Source: Polynucleobacter sp. VK25
Lineage (GTDB): Bacteria > Pseudomonadota > Gammaproteobacteria > Burkholderiales > Burkholderiaceae
Assembly (NCBI RefSeq): GCF_018687355.1
Contig: NZ_CP061288.1
Location: forward strand, 434,001-498,000
Direction of reading: 5' to 3'
DNA length: 64,000 bases
Positions 18,368 to 26,502 of this stretch are shown one piece after another. Each line of letters opens with the position of its first letter. Positions within the stretch are counted from its first letter, which is position 1. Both the position numbers and the translations under genes were made by a program. Under the pieces are notes generated by a model. The model did no database searches and had not been told where the DNA came from. It worked only from the letters and a program-made list of their open reading frames with translations.

Positions 18368-19158
18368 GAGGTAACTAATTTAATTCCGACTAAAAATAAC
18401 GTTGCCGCAAGAGTGGTCCTGGTCGCACGTTCTGATAAGGTGCTGGATAACTTGGCGCCGAGCCAAATTGCAGGTACTGAACCTAGCAAAAGACCGAATA
18501 ACAAGTCAAAGTGCACGTTACCAAGCCACCAGTGACCCGCACCAGCCAGAGCTGTAAGCGGTACTGCATAGGCTATATCGGTACCAGCAACTTGGGCAGG
18601 CTTAAGGTATGGATACAGAACCAAAATAAGCGTTGCACCAATTGCACCCGCCCCGATTGATGAAACAGTTACAAGTACACCAATCACAGCACCAACAGTA
18701 ATGGTCGCGATTTTTAAATTGGTGCCGCTAGGTAAAAAGTTGGGGTTGTCTTGCACCCATTTCAAAATCTTAGCCCTAAACAAAAGTGATGCCGCTGTTA
18801 GCAAGACAGAAATGCCAATCGAAATGCTAATCAAATGATTAAAGTCCTTTGAAACTGGACCAACATACTTGAGGACAAGAATGGAGAATATTGCAGTGGT
18901 AAGACTACCAATACAAAGAAGGCGAACAATATCCCAGCGAACATTGCCATGAAGTCTGTGAGCAGCAGTACCAAAGCCTTTAGTGATGGCGGCAAAAGCT
19001 AAATCAGTTCCAACTGCAGTAGTTGGTGCTACGCCAAAGATGATTGTGAGCAAAGGGGTCATTAATGAGCCACCACCAACGCCGGTCATGCCTACAAGTA
19101 GACCAACCAGTGCACCAGAAATGATAAATTGCGAAGAGTCTATAAAAAATTGGATCAC
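18364..19158 (-). CDS. TauE/SafE-family permease, putative sulfite/organosulfur transporter
   Basis: The product is 264 residues with about eight hydrophobic helices. The N-terminal signature GLLVGMTGVGGGSLMTPLL and a second-half repeat near residue 160 (GVLVTVSSIGAGAIGATLIL) mark the TauE/SafE (DUF81) family, whose members move sulfite or sulfonates across the inner membrane. The 4-base overlap with cysH makes a link to sulfite handling likely: it may export excess sulfite made by CysH, or import a sulfur source. Which one is not visible. A short ORF lies 18 bases upstream on the same strand. Confidence 0.85.
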   Translation of the reverse strand: MIQFFIDSSQFIISGALVGLLVGMTGVGGGSLMTPLLTIIFGVAPTTAVGTDLAFAAITKGFGTAAHRLHGNVRWDIVRLLCIGSLTTAIFSILVLKYVGPVSKDFNHLISISIGISVLLTAASLLFRAKILKWVQDNPNFLPSGTNLKIATITVGAVIGVLVTVSSIGAGAIGATLILVLYPYLKPAQVAGTDIAYAVPLTALAGAGHWWLGNVHFDLLFGLLLGSVPAIWLGAKLSSTLSERATRTTLAATLFLVGIKLVTS

Positions 19159-19176
19159 GATATTTGCTTCCCCTGC

Positions 19177-19341
19177 TTAAGCAAATGATTGCTCGAATTC
19201 TTCGAGCTTGATTGTGTTCATGAGAAACAAAATTTGACGCTGAAAGCTTTTACGTTCTTCAACCTGATCATGGGGTAAGCGATCATGCTGACGCAGTAAA
19301 TTGGTGATAACTGGATTGAAGTGCTCTCTGACTGGTGACAT
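19177..19341 (-). CDS. Small unannotated ORF heading the sulfur operon (54 residues)
   Basis: Reading the minus strand from ATG 19341 gives 54 residues starting MSPVREHFNPVITNLLRQ and ending EEFEQSFA. It is preceded by a good AAGGAA ribosome site at suitable spacing and ends 18 bases before the TauE/SafE start. The composition is polar and helical, with no cysteine, signal peptide or membrane segment. I do not recognise a family. Position suggests it is the first gene of the operon with the permease, cysH, cysD and cysN. It could be a real small protein or a regulatory leader ORF. Confidence 0.6.
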   Translation of the reverse strand: MSPVREHFNPVITNLLRQHDRLPHDQVEERKSFQRQILFLMNTIKLEEFEQSFA

Positions 19342-19388
19342 TGCAATTCCTTGGTAAATAGCTCGTTAAGGAGAATTTACCAAGGCAT

Positions 19389-19437
19389 CTATATATCCAC
19401 AAGGAATATATAGCGATATCTAAATGACTTTTAGATA
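19389..19437. promoter_or_regulatory. Two palindromes upstream of the sulfur operon
   Basis: Two AT-rich dyads lie side by side upstream of the 54-residue ORF and just after the fpr stop. CTATATAT (19389-19396) mirrors ATATATAG (19406-19413). TATCTAAA (19417-19424) mirrors TTTAGATA (19430-19437) with a 5-base spacer. They may be operator sites for the sulfur operon, or the second may end fpr transcription on the minus strand, although its stem is AT-rich for a terminator. Confidence 0.45.
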
Positions 19438-19453
19438 TATAGGGATAAACCGA

Positions 19454-20230
19454 TTACTTCTCTACGAAAGCACGTTCAAAGACGTAGTCACCCAATTGAC
19501 CAAGGCTTGGCGAGACTTTGAAGCCTTTGGCATCGAGCATTTCAGAGGTTTCTTTGAGCATGGATGGGCTGCCGCAAATCATGGCGCGATCGACTGCTGG
19601 ATCGAGTGGTGGCAAGCCAATATCTTTGAAAAGTTGACCTGTTTCAATTGCAGTAGTGAGGCGTCCAGTGTGCTTAAATGCTTCGCGTGTCACTGTTGGG
19701 TAATAGATGAGTTTTTCGCGAATGAGTTCGCCCAAGTATTCATCTTGAGTGAGTTCATTTTTAATGTAGTTCTCATAAGCTAACTCGCTTACTAAACGCA
19801 CGCCATGAATGAGAACAACTTTTTCAAACTTCTCATAGGTTTCTGGATCGCGGATGATGCTCATGAATGGAGCAAGGCCGGTACCAGTACTAAACAGGTA
19901 GAGATGCTTGCCTGGATTTAAATCATCTAGTACTAATGTGCCTACAGACTTCTCGCTGACAAGAATCGGATCGCCGACTTGAATCTTCTGTAAACGTGAA
20001 GTCAAAGGACCGTCTTGAACTTTAATACTCAGGAACTCAAGATGCTCTTCATAGTTCGGGCTAGCAACGCTATAAGCGCGCACCAATGGTTTACCTTCAA
20101 CCTCAAGCCCGATCATCAAGAAGTGGCCACTGCGAAAGCGCAAGCCCTTATTGCGGGTGGTAGTAAAGCTGAAAAGAGTGTCATTCCAGTGGTGAACTGA
20201 CAAAACGGTTTCGGTGTTGTATGCGGCCAT
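19454..20230 (-). CDS. fpr: Ferredoxin-NADP+ reductase
   Basis: The protein is 258 residues, of the bacterial FAD-containing FPR type. The FAD-binding motif is RAYSVASP near residue 49, the NADP-binding region is STGTGLAPFMSII near residue 113, and CGSPSML lies near residue 223. The C-terminus ends FERAFVEK, like other subclass I bacterial FPRs. It exchanges electrons between NADPH and ferredoxin or flavodoxin. Being upstream of the sulfur genes it might feed reductive assimilation, but dyads separate them, so co-transcription is unsure. It diverges from dsbB. Confidence 0.93.
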   Translation of the reverse strand: MAAYNTETVLSVHHWNDTLFSFTTTRNKGLRFRSGHFLMIGLEVEGKPLVRAYSVASPNYEEHLEFLSIKVQDGPLTSRLQKIQVGDPILVSEKSVGTLVLDDLNPGKHLYLFSTGTGLAPFMSIIRDPETYEKFEKVVLIHGVRLVSELAYENYIKNELTQDEYLGELIREKLIYYPTVTREAFKHTGRLTTAIETGQLFKDIGLPPLDPAVDRAMICGSPSMLKETSEMLDAKGFKVSPSLGQLGDYVFERAFVEK

Positions 20231-20398
20231 AAATGCGTATTAATTAGGTGATAGCAAAACGATAATTATCCCATTCTTGGGGGTCTAAATAGGGGCTAAT
20301 CCCCCAAAAAATAGGACTCTGTAGTGATATAGATCAGACTTTTAGTAATAAGGCGGTGGTTTATGGTGGATTCTGAACCCATTGGCTATCATCTATAG

Positions 20399-20881
20399 AT
20401 GAAAAGAACTCAGTACCTCTTCCTATCAACCCTCAGTCTGAGTTTGGTGATTTTTGCCGTAATCTTGCAGCAGACTGGCTACCAAGGTGTGAGCTTCTTG
20501 CCTTGTCCTTTATGTATTTTGCAAAGGGTTGGCTATCTTGGCATCGCTATTTCCTGTTTGTTGGCTGCTGGTCTTGCACCATTGAGAAGGTTATTTCATG
20601 GCTTGGCGCTGTTGGCTGCTGGATATGGAGTTGCGGTGGCCGGGCACCATGTTTGGCTTTTATTTCATCCAAGTGAATCTTGTGGAATAGATCCTTTGGA
20701 GACTTGGATTAATCAGTTTCAGTTAGCGAATTATCTTCCCTGGCTATTCAAAGCAGATGGATTGTGTTCTGCAAAGCTCCCAGCCATTTTGGGTCTGCAA
20801 GTTCCGGAGTGGTCCTTGTTATGGTTTTCGGCTCTCTGCTTGATATTGCTAATTACCTTTTTTAGAAAATCTAAGTCCTAA
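20399..20881 (+). CDS. dsbB: Disulfide bond formation protein DsbB
   Basis: The protein is 160 residues with four hydrophobic helices. The first periplasmic pair is Cys36-Cys39 (PCPLCILQR) and the second is Cys95 and Cys123 (SCGIDP, GLCSAK), all required for passing electrons from DsbA to quinone. It acts in the inner membrane. The ATG at 20399 lacks an obvious ribosome site. It lies 107 bases before cysK, which has its own promoter. Confidence 0.94.
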   Translation: MKRTQYLFLSTLSLSLVIFAVILQQTGYQGVSFLPCPLCILQRVGYLGIAISCLLAAGLAPLRRLFHGLALLAAGYGVAVAGHHVWLLFHPSESCGIDPLETWINQFQLANYLPWLFKADGLCSAKLPAILGLQVPEWSLLWFSALCLILLITFFRKSKS

Positions 20882-20895
20882 TCCTTAGAAGCTTT

Positions 20896-20916
20896 AATTG
20901 TGAGCAAATAACAATT
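20896..20916. promoter_or_regulatory. Palindrome resembling the lac operator upstream of cysK
   Basis: AATTGT (20896-20901) and ACAATT (20911-20916) are exact inverted copies around a 9-base centre, GAGCAAATA. The 21-base whole differs from the E. coli lac O1 operator, as I recall it, at only two central bases. It ends six bases before the cysK -35 box, a usual place for an activator. It also fits the T-N11-A pattern of LysR-type regulators such as CysB. The actual protein is unknown. Confidence 0.5.
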
Positions 20917-20922
20917 ACATCT

Positions 20923-20951
20923 TTTACAAGTTTTGTCTTAAATCATATGAT
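20923..20951 (+). promoter_or_regulatory. Probable sigma-70 promoter of cysK
   Basis: TTTACA (20923-20928), a 17-base spacer, and TATGAT (20946-20951) form a good sigma-70 promoter about 37 bases before the cysK start codon. Confidence 0.7.
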
Positions 20952-20988
20952 CTTTACTAAACCTATTTTTTTGCACTAAGGAATATTC

Positions 20989-21960
20989 ATGGCTTATTTT
21001 TCTGACAACTCACAAACCATTGGTAGGACACCATTGGTTCGACTCAACCGTGTGACTGATGGTGCAAAGGCGACCGTTCTGGCTAAGATTGAAGGTCGTA
21101 ATCCTGCTTACTCTGTTAAGTGTCGTATTGGCGTTGCAATGATTAATGACGCTCAAGAAAAAGGCTTACTAGGCCCAGGTAAGGAGCTCGTGGAACCTAC
21201 TAGCGGGAATACCGGTATCGCTTTAGCCTTCGTAGCGGCTGCTCGCGGTATTCCTCTTACATTGACGATGCCTGAGACCATGAGTATTGAGCGTCGCAAG
21301 TTGCTGACTGCTTTGGGTGCCAAGATTGTCTTGACCGAAGGCCCTAAGGGCATGAACGGCGCAGTTGCTAAAGCTAAGGAGATTGCTGAGTCTGACTCTA
21401 AATACGTGTTGCTGCAGCAATTTAGCAATCCATCCAATCCTGCAATTCATGAAAAGACTACCGGCCCAGAAATTTGGGAAGACACTGATGGCAAGATCGA
21501 TGTGTTTGTAGCGGGCGTTGGTACCGGCGGAACAATCTCTGGCGTGGGGCGCTATATCAAGAATGTTCAGAAAAAGAATATTGAAGTAGTTGCGGTTGAG
21601 CCAACTACAAGTCCAGTCATTACCCAAAAGCTGAATGGTGAAGAAATTAAACCGGCACCGCATAAGATTCAGGGTATTGGCGCTGGATTTATCCCGGATA
21701 ACTTAGATTTATCAGTGGTGGATAAGGTTGAGCAAGTTTCCAATGAAGAAGCTATTGAGTTTGCCCGCCGTATCGCCAAAGAAGAGGGTATTTTGGTCGG
21801 AATCTCCTGTGGTGCGGCTGCTGCTGTAGCAGTTCGTTTAGCCAAGAAGCCTGAATACGCTGGTAAAACCATCGTGGTAGTTCTGCCAGATGCCGCTGAG
21901 CGTTACTTAAGCTCTGCCTTATTCGAAGGCGTGTTCGATGAAAAAGGTTTGCCAGCATAA
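20989..21960 (+). CDS. cysK: Cysteine synthase A (O-acetylserine sulfhydrylase)
   Basis: The protein is 323 residues. It joins sulfide to O-acetylserine to make cysteine, using PLP. The PLP lysine is Lys44 in SVKCRIG, the substrate loop is TSGNTGIAL, and the phosphate cradle is GTGGTISG near residue 182. The cysteine right after the PLP lysine is a feature of many CysK proteins. It completes the sulfur pathway served by cysDNH nearby, but is transcribed separately from a clear promoter with an upstream palindrome. An AAGGAA ribosome site precedes ATG 20989. Confidence 0.96.
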   Translation: MAYFSDNSQTIGRTPLVRLNRVTDGAKATVLAKIEGRNPAYSVKCRIGVAMINDAQEKGLLGPGKELVEPTSGNTGIALAFVAAARGIPLTLTMPETMSIERRKLLTALGAKIVLTEGPKGMNGAVAKAKEIAESDSKYVLLQQFSNPSNPAIHEKTTGPEIWEDTDGKIDVFVAGVGTGGTISGVGRYIKNVQKKNIEVVAVEPTTSPVITQKLNGEEIKPAPHKIQGIGAGFIPDNLDLSVVDKVEQVSNEEAIEFARRIAKEEGILVGISCGAAAAVAVRLAKKPEYAGKTIVVVLPDAAERYLSSALFEGVFDEKGLPA

Positions 21961-21983
21961 GAAATCTTTAATGAAGTTGGTAA

Positions 21984-22013
21984 TAAAAAAGGCACCCTAG
22001 GGTGCCTTTTGTT
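21984..22013. terminator. Bidirectional terminator between cysK and lysS
   Basis: GGCACC-CTAG-GGTGCC forms a GC-rich hairpin with A-run on one side and T-run on the other, so it works for cysK (plus) and lysS (minus), which converge here. Confidence 0.92.
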
Positions 22014-22027
22014 TATACCGAGAATGA

Positions 22028-23572
22028 TTACTCTTCTTCACGACGTAAGTGCGGAAATAGAATCACATCGCGAATATTTGGCGCATCAGTAAGTAACATC
22101 ACCAAACGATCGATACCGATACCGCAACCACCAGTTGGAGGCATGCCGTACTCGAGGGCGCGGATGAAGTCATGGTCAAAATACATTGCCTCTTCGTCGC
22201 CAGCTTCTTTTTGCTCAACTTGTTTGCGGAAGCGATTGGCTTGATCTTCAGCATCGTTTAACTCAGAGAATCCGTTAGCAATTTCACGACCAGTAATAAA
22301 GAGCTCAAAGCGCTCAGTAATGCCTGGACGTGTATCGGACTCTCTTGCAAGTGGGCTCACTTCAATTGGGTAATCAATGATGTAAGTAGGTTCCCAGAGG
22401 TGTTCTTCAGCTACCAATTCAAAGAGTGCGAGTTGAAGTGCGCCAATACCGGCATTCTTAAGGGTTGGGGCATCTGGATTCTCGCCACCCTTTTTCAATT
22501 CAGTGCGAATGAAGTTGATGTCATCAAGTTGGGCTGCTTCATAGCTCTTGCCTGACTGACCACAGTACTTGAGGATAGCCTCAGTAATAGTTAAGCGTTG
22601 GAATGGCTTGCTCAGATCAAGCTCACGACCTTGGTGAGTTAATACAGCAGTACCTTGTGCATCCATTGCTGCCGCACGAATCAAACCTTCCGTGAAATCC
22701 ATCAGCCAACGATAGTCTGTATATGCTGCATAGAATTCCATCATGGTGAATTCTGGGTTGTGACGTGGGCTGACACCTTCGTTACGGAAGTTGCGATTGA
22801 TTTCAAAGACACGTTCAAAACCACCGACTACCAAACGCTTAAGGTAGAGCTCTGGAGCAATACGCAAGAACATTTGCATGTCGAGTGCATTGTGATGAGT
22901 AATAAATGGTTTGGCTGTTGCGCCACCAGGAATCGGGTGGAGCATCGGTGTTTCTACTTCCATAAAGTCGGCATCCAACATATGGCGGCGTAGTGAAGCA
23001 ATGGCATTGCTACGCGCTTTAAATGTGTTGCGACTTTCTGGATTAACAATCAGGTCTACATAACGCTGACGGTATTTAGTCTCAAGGTCTGAGAGGCCAT
23101 GGAATTTATCCGGTAGTGGACGTAATGATTTGCTGAGCAGGCGTAAATTACTGCACTCAACAGATAACTCACCTTTATTGGTTTTGAAGAGATTGCCTTC
23201 AGCAGAGATGAAGTCACCCATATCCCAATGCTTGAAGGCACCATGAACATCAGCACCACTGAGTTCATCGTTGATATAGAACTGAATTTGTCCGCTACGA
23301 TCCTGAATGGTGGCAAAGCTCGCTTTACCCATCACACGCTTCAGTACCATGCGGCCAGCAACTTTGACGTGTACCTTCTTTTCAGCCAACTCTTCTTTGG
23401 TTAGGCTGTCGTAGTGAGCATGCAAATCTACTGCTAAATGCGTTGGAACAAAATCGTTCGGAAATGCAACGCCACCAGCGCGAAGCTTAGCAAGTTTTTC
23501 ACGGCGCTCCGCGATGATGTGATTTTCATCTACTACTTCAGTGGCGGGAGGTAAATTCGTTTTATCGTTCAT
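22028..23572 (-). CDS. lysS: Lysyl-tRNA synthetase (class II)
   Basis: The protein is 514 residues. The order is an N-terminal helical extension, an OB-fold anticodon-binding domain (residues about 70-175), and the class II catalytic core with motif 2 ([20 protein letters not shown], residues about 268-287) and motif 3 ([13 protein letters not shown] near the end). It charges tRNA-Lys in the cytoplasm. It lies 12 bases after prfB on the same strand, the usual prfB-lysS pairing. Confidence 0.97.
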   Translation of the reverse strand: MNDKTNLPPATEVVDENHIIAERREKLAKLRAGGVAFPNDFVPTHLAVDLHAHYDSLTKEELAEKKVHVKVAGRMVLKRVMGKASFATIQDRSGQIQFYINDELSGADVHGAFKHWDMGDFISAEGNLFKTNKGELSVECSNLRLLSKSLRPLPDKFHGLSDLETKYRQRYVDLIVNPESRNTFKARSNAIASLRRHMLDADFMEVETPMLHPIPGGATAKPFITHHNALDMQMFLRIAPELYLKRLVVGGFERVFEINRNFRNEGVSPRHNPEFTMMEFYAAYTDYRWLMDFTEGLIRAAAMDAQGTAVLTHQGRELDLSKPFQRLTITEAILKYCGQSGKSYEAAQLDDINFIRTELKKGGENPDAPTLKNAGIGALQLALFELVAEEHLWEPTYIIDYPIEVSPLARESDTRPGITERFELFITGREIANGFSELNDAEDQANRFRKQVEQKEAGDEEAMYFDHDFIRALEYGMPPTGGCGIGIDRLVMLLTDAPNIRDVILFPHLRREEE

Positions 23573-23584
23573 ATTCGTGATTAA

Positions 23585-24689
23585 TTAAACGCCTTGCTTC
23601 AGGCTGGCTTCAATAAAGGCATCGAGATCTCCGTCCAATACTTTTTGAGTATTAGAGATTTCAACGTTAGTGCGTAAGTCTTTGATGCGGCTTTGATCTA
23701 AGACGTATGAGCGGATCTGATGACCCCAGCCCACATCTGTCTTGCTAGCCTCTAATTTATCTTGCTCAGCACGGCGCTTTTGCATCTCATGCTCATATAG
23801 GCGAGACTTGAGCATGCTCATCGCTTCAGCGCGGTTACGGTGTTGGCTTCGGTCGTTCTGACACTGCACCACAATCCCGGTGGGAATATGGGTCAAACGA
23901 ACGGCTGAGTCTGTTTTGTTAATGTGCTGGCCACCGGCGCCGGAGGCGCGGTAGGTATCCGTACGAATGTCAGCAGGATTAACGTCGATCTCAATAGAGT
24001 CATCGATCTCTGGGTATACATAGATAGAGGCAAATGAGGTGTGGCGACCATTCGATGAGTCAAAGGGCGACTTGCGCACTAAACGATGTACCCCAGTTTC
24101 GGAACGTAGGTGACCGTAGGCATATTCACCATCGACCTTAATGGTCGCGCTCTTGATACCAGCAACGTCGCCATCAGATTCTTCGAGGATTTCTGTTTTG
24201 TAGCCTTTTCGCTCGCAATACTTGAGATATTGGCGATAGAGCATGCTTGCCCAGTCGCAGGCTTCAGTGCCACCAGCACCAGCTTGAATGTCGATAAAGC
24301 AATTGCAAGAATCCATTTCATTGTGGAACATGCGACGGAATTCAAGGTCGCCAACAATCTTGCTATAGCCCTCAACATCTTGCTCAATAGCAGCGATCGT
24401 TTCAAAATCACTTTCCTCTTTAGCCATGTCGAATAGCTCAAGAGCGCTAGTAATGTTGGTATTGAGATCAGTAAGCGTTGCAACTACACCATCGAGCAAT
24501 TTCTTTTCTTTGCCTAGTGCTTGTGCTTTCTTTTGATCATCCCAGATGGTGGGATCTTCCAGAATTGAATTAACTTCAGTAAGGCGACGTGACTTTACTT
24601 CGAAGTCAAAGATACCCCCGAAGAGCTTGCTCACGGGTGAGCAGGTCGGACAAGGTATTCGAAATAGTATTTAGTTGTTCAGCTTCCAT
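23585..24689 (-). CDS. prfB: Peptide chain release factor 2, with programmed +1 frameshift
   Basis: The gene starts at ATG 24689 and reads 27 codons to CTT followed by in-frame TGA (24606-24608). A +1 slip onto GAC then continues to 23585, giving 367 residues in total. The recoding signal is classical: CGG-GGG-TAT-CTT-TGA-C, with the internal Shine-Dalgarno-like G-run at 24615-24619. RF2 recognises UGA, so low RF2 raises frameshifting. The second part shows the RF2 tripeptide SPF (RKSPFDSS) and the catalytic GGQ ([10 protein letters not shown]). A recJ gene lies 34 bases upstream. Annotation from the long frame alone would miss the first 27 codons. Confidence 0.96.
24605..24620 (-). promoter_or_regulatory. 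prfB programmed frameshift site
   Basis: On the minus strand the bases read CGGGGGTATCTTTGAC: an anti-Shine-Dalgarno-pairing G-run three bases before the slippery CTT, an in-frame TGA stop, then C, the weak stop context. It matches the known autoregulatory site of prfB. Confidence 0.95.
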
Positions 24690-24723
24690 CCCCTAATTAT
24701 AAGGGGGTTATTGCGGCAGACCC

Positions 24724-26484
24724 TTAGGTGGCAGCTGCCTCATCATGGGCTTCAATCATCAACTGCACACGGGCTTGGCCTTGGTAGCGGTCAGTCACGA
24801 GTCGGTAGGCCAGTCTGGCTTTGGCGGGTAGGCTTTGGGTTCGGTTAAACCAAACGGCGGTGAGTGGTTTGTCGGTTGCCTTAAGTTCAGAGCCTCCAAC
24901 GGGGCGAACCATCAGGCGTAAATGCTTTTCTTTCATGAGGCTTTGCTGGGTAATCTCAAATTCCCCGTAGAAAACGGGTTGAGGGAAGCCTTGCCCCCAA
25001 ATCTCTTCTGCCAAGAGATCCCCAATTTCAGGGGTAAATTCAGAAAGCTCTAGAGCGCCATCATGGGGATGGCGACGCTCTAGCAATTCATCCGTTAACA
25101 AGCTGCTGGCTACTTCCTGAAAGCAGGCATCAAACTTTTCAAAATCACTTTTACGAATAGTTAAGCCAGCAGCCATCGCATGACCACCAAACTTCAAAAT
25201 GAGCCCAGGCTCGCGTTTAGAAACCAGATCCAGGGCATCTCTTAAATGGAAGCCTGTCAGTGAGCGGCCTGAACCGCGCAATTCTTCACCCGTGTTGCCA
25301 TCGGCGGGAGCAAACACAATGGCGGGGCGATTGAAGCGTTCTTTTAAGCGTGAAGCAACAATACCAACTACACCTTGATGCCACTCTGGATTCCACAAGC
25401 AAATACTATTGCGCTCGGACATGGTGCCGTCAAGCTGGTCGTCAGCAAGGTGAGAGAGGGCAGTTTCTTGCATGCCGGTTTCTATTACTCTTCGTTCGCG
25501 ATTAATACGATCAAGCTCCTGTGCCAGTGTCATGGCCTCATCAGCGTTATCGGTGAGGAGTAAGCGAATGCCCAAAGTCATATCCGCTAGACGCCCGGCT
25601 GCATTGAGTCTAGGACCGATAGCAAAGCCAAGATCAAAGGTGTTGGCTTTTCGTGGATCACGGTTTGCGGCCTGAAACAGTGCCTGAATGCCTGGTTGCG
25701 ATATTCCCGCACGAATGCGCTTCAAGCCATTAGAAACCAACACCCTATTATTACGATCGAGTTGCGCGACGTCTGCAACTGTTCCTAAGGCAACGAGATC
25801 TAAAAGATTCTCTACCTTAGGTTGAGTTTCATTGGTAAATTTTCCACGCTTGCGCAGTTCAGCACGTAGAGCAACCAATAAATAAAACATCACACCAACT
25901 CCAGCAAGCGCTTTACTTGGAAAAGTGCAGCCTGGTTGATTGGGATTAACGATCGCTAGAGCCTTTGGTAAATGATCTCCAGGAAGGTGATGGTCGGTCA
26001 CAATGACTTCCATGCCTAGTTCACGGGCGCGATCAACACCAGCTTCACTGGCAATACCGTTATCTACGGTGATGAGATATTTTGGTTTCGGCGTTTGCTG
26101 TGCTGCCAAATCAACTACTTCAGGCGTTAAGCCATAACCCATCGTGAAACGATTGGGGACTAGAAATTGAATCGGGGTGTCTGGTCCACCCAGCATGCGT
26201 AAGCCTCGAAGACCGACGGCACAAGCTGTAGCGCCGTCACAGTCATAGTCTGCAACGATGAGCATTGGCTCATTTTTCTCCAGAATGTCTGCCAGTAAGC
26301 TTGCAGTACTAATGCAATTCTTTAGCTCTACTGGTGAAATCAGTTGCTTTAAGTCCAGCGAGAGTTCTTCGGGGGATTGCAGACCTCTTGCAGCATAGAG
26401 TCGAGCTAGCAATGGATGTAAGCCACCTTGTGCCAGCCAAGTAGCAGTACGTTCTGAGAAGGGTCGTTGAGAAAATAGACTCAT
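24724..26484 (-). CDS. recJ: Single-stranded-DNA-specific exonuclease RecJ
   Basis: The protein is 586 residues. The DHH-family motifs are visible: VADYDCDGATA (motif I), a DN in VTVDNGIAS (motif II) and VTDHHLPG (motif III) in the N-terminal half, then the DHHA1 domain with GGHAMAAGLT near residue 430 and an OB-like C-terminus. It degrades single-stranded DNA 5' to 3' in recombination and mismatch repair. The upstream mutase-like gene ends 18 bases before its start, and it may be co-transcribed with prfB-lysS. Confidence 0.95.
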   Translation of the reverse strand: MSLFSQRPFSERTATWLAQGGLHPLLARLYAARGLQSPEELSLDLKQLISPVELKNCISTASLLADILEKNEPMLIVADYDCDGATACAVGLRGLRMLGGPDTPIQFLVPNRFTMGYGLTPEVVDLAAQQTPKPKYLITVDNGIASEAGVDRARELGMEVIVTDHHLPGDHLPKALAIVNPNQPGCTFPSKALAGVGVMFYLLVALRAELRKRGKFTNETQPKVENLLDLVALGTVADVAQLDRNNRVLVSNGLKRIRAGISQPGIQALFQAANRDPRKANTFDLGFAIGPRLNAAGRLADMTLGIRLLLTDNADEAMTLAQELDRINRERRVIETGMQETALSHLADDQLDGTMSERNSICLWNPEWHQGVVGIVASRLKERFNRPAIVFAPADGNTGEELRGSGRSLTGFHLRDALDLVSKREPGLILKFGGHAMAAGLTIRKSDFEKFDACFQEVASSLLTDELLERRHPHDGALELSEFTPEIGDLLAEEIWGQGFPQPVFYGEFEITQQSLMKEKHLRLMVRPVGGSELKATDKPLTAVWFNRTQSLPAKARLAYRLVTDRYQGQARVQLMIEAHDEAAAT

Positions 26485-26502
26485 ACAAAGCTCATGCGTA
26501 AC

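Noticed and set aside
20896..20916. Vector or cloning contamination as explanation of the lac-operator-like site
   Set aside because: Flanking sequence is ordinary native chromosome and two central bases differ from lac O1; no other vector sequence is present.
24079..24483. 134-residue minus-strand ORF within prfB
   Set aside because: It lies in another frame of the intact prfB coding region and shows no family pattern.
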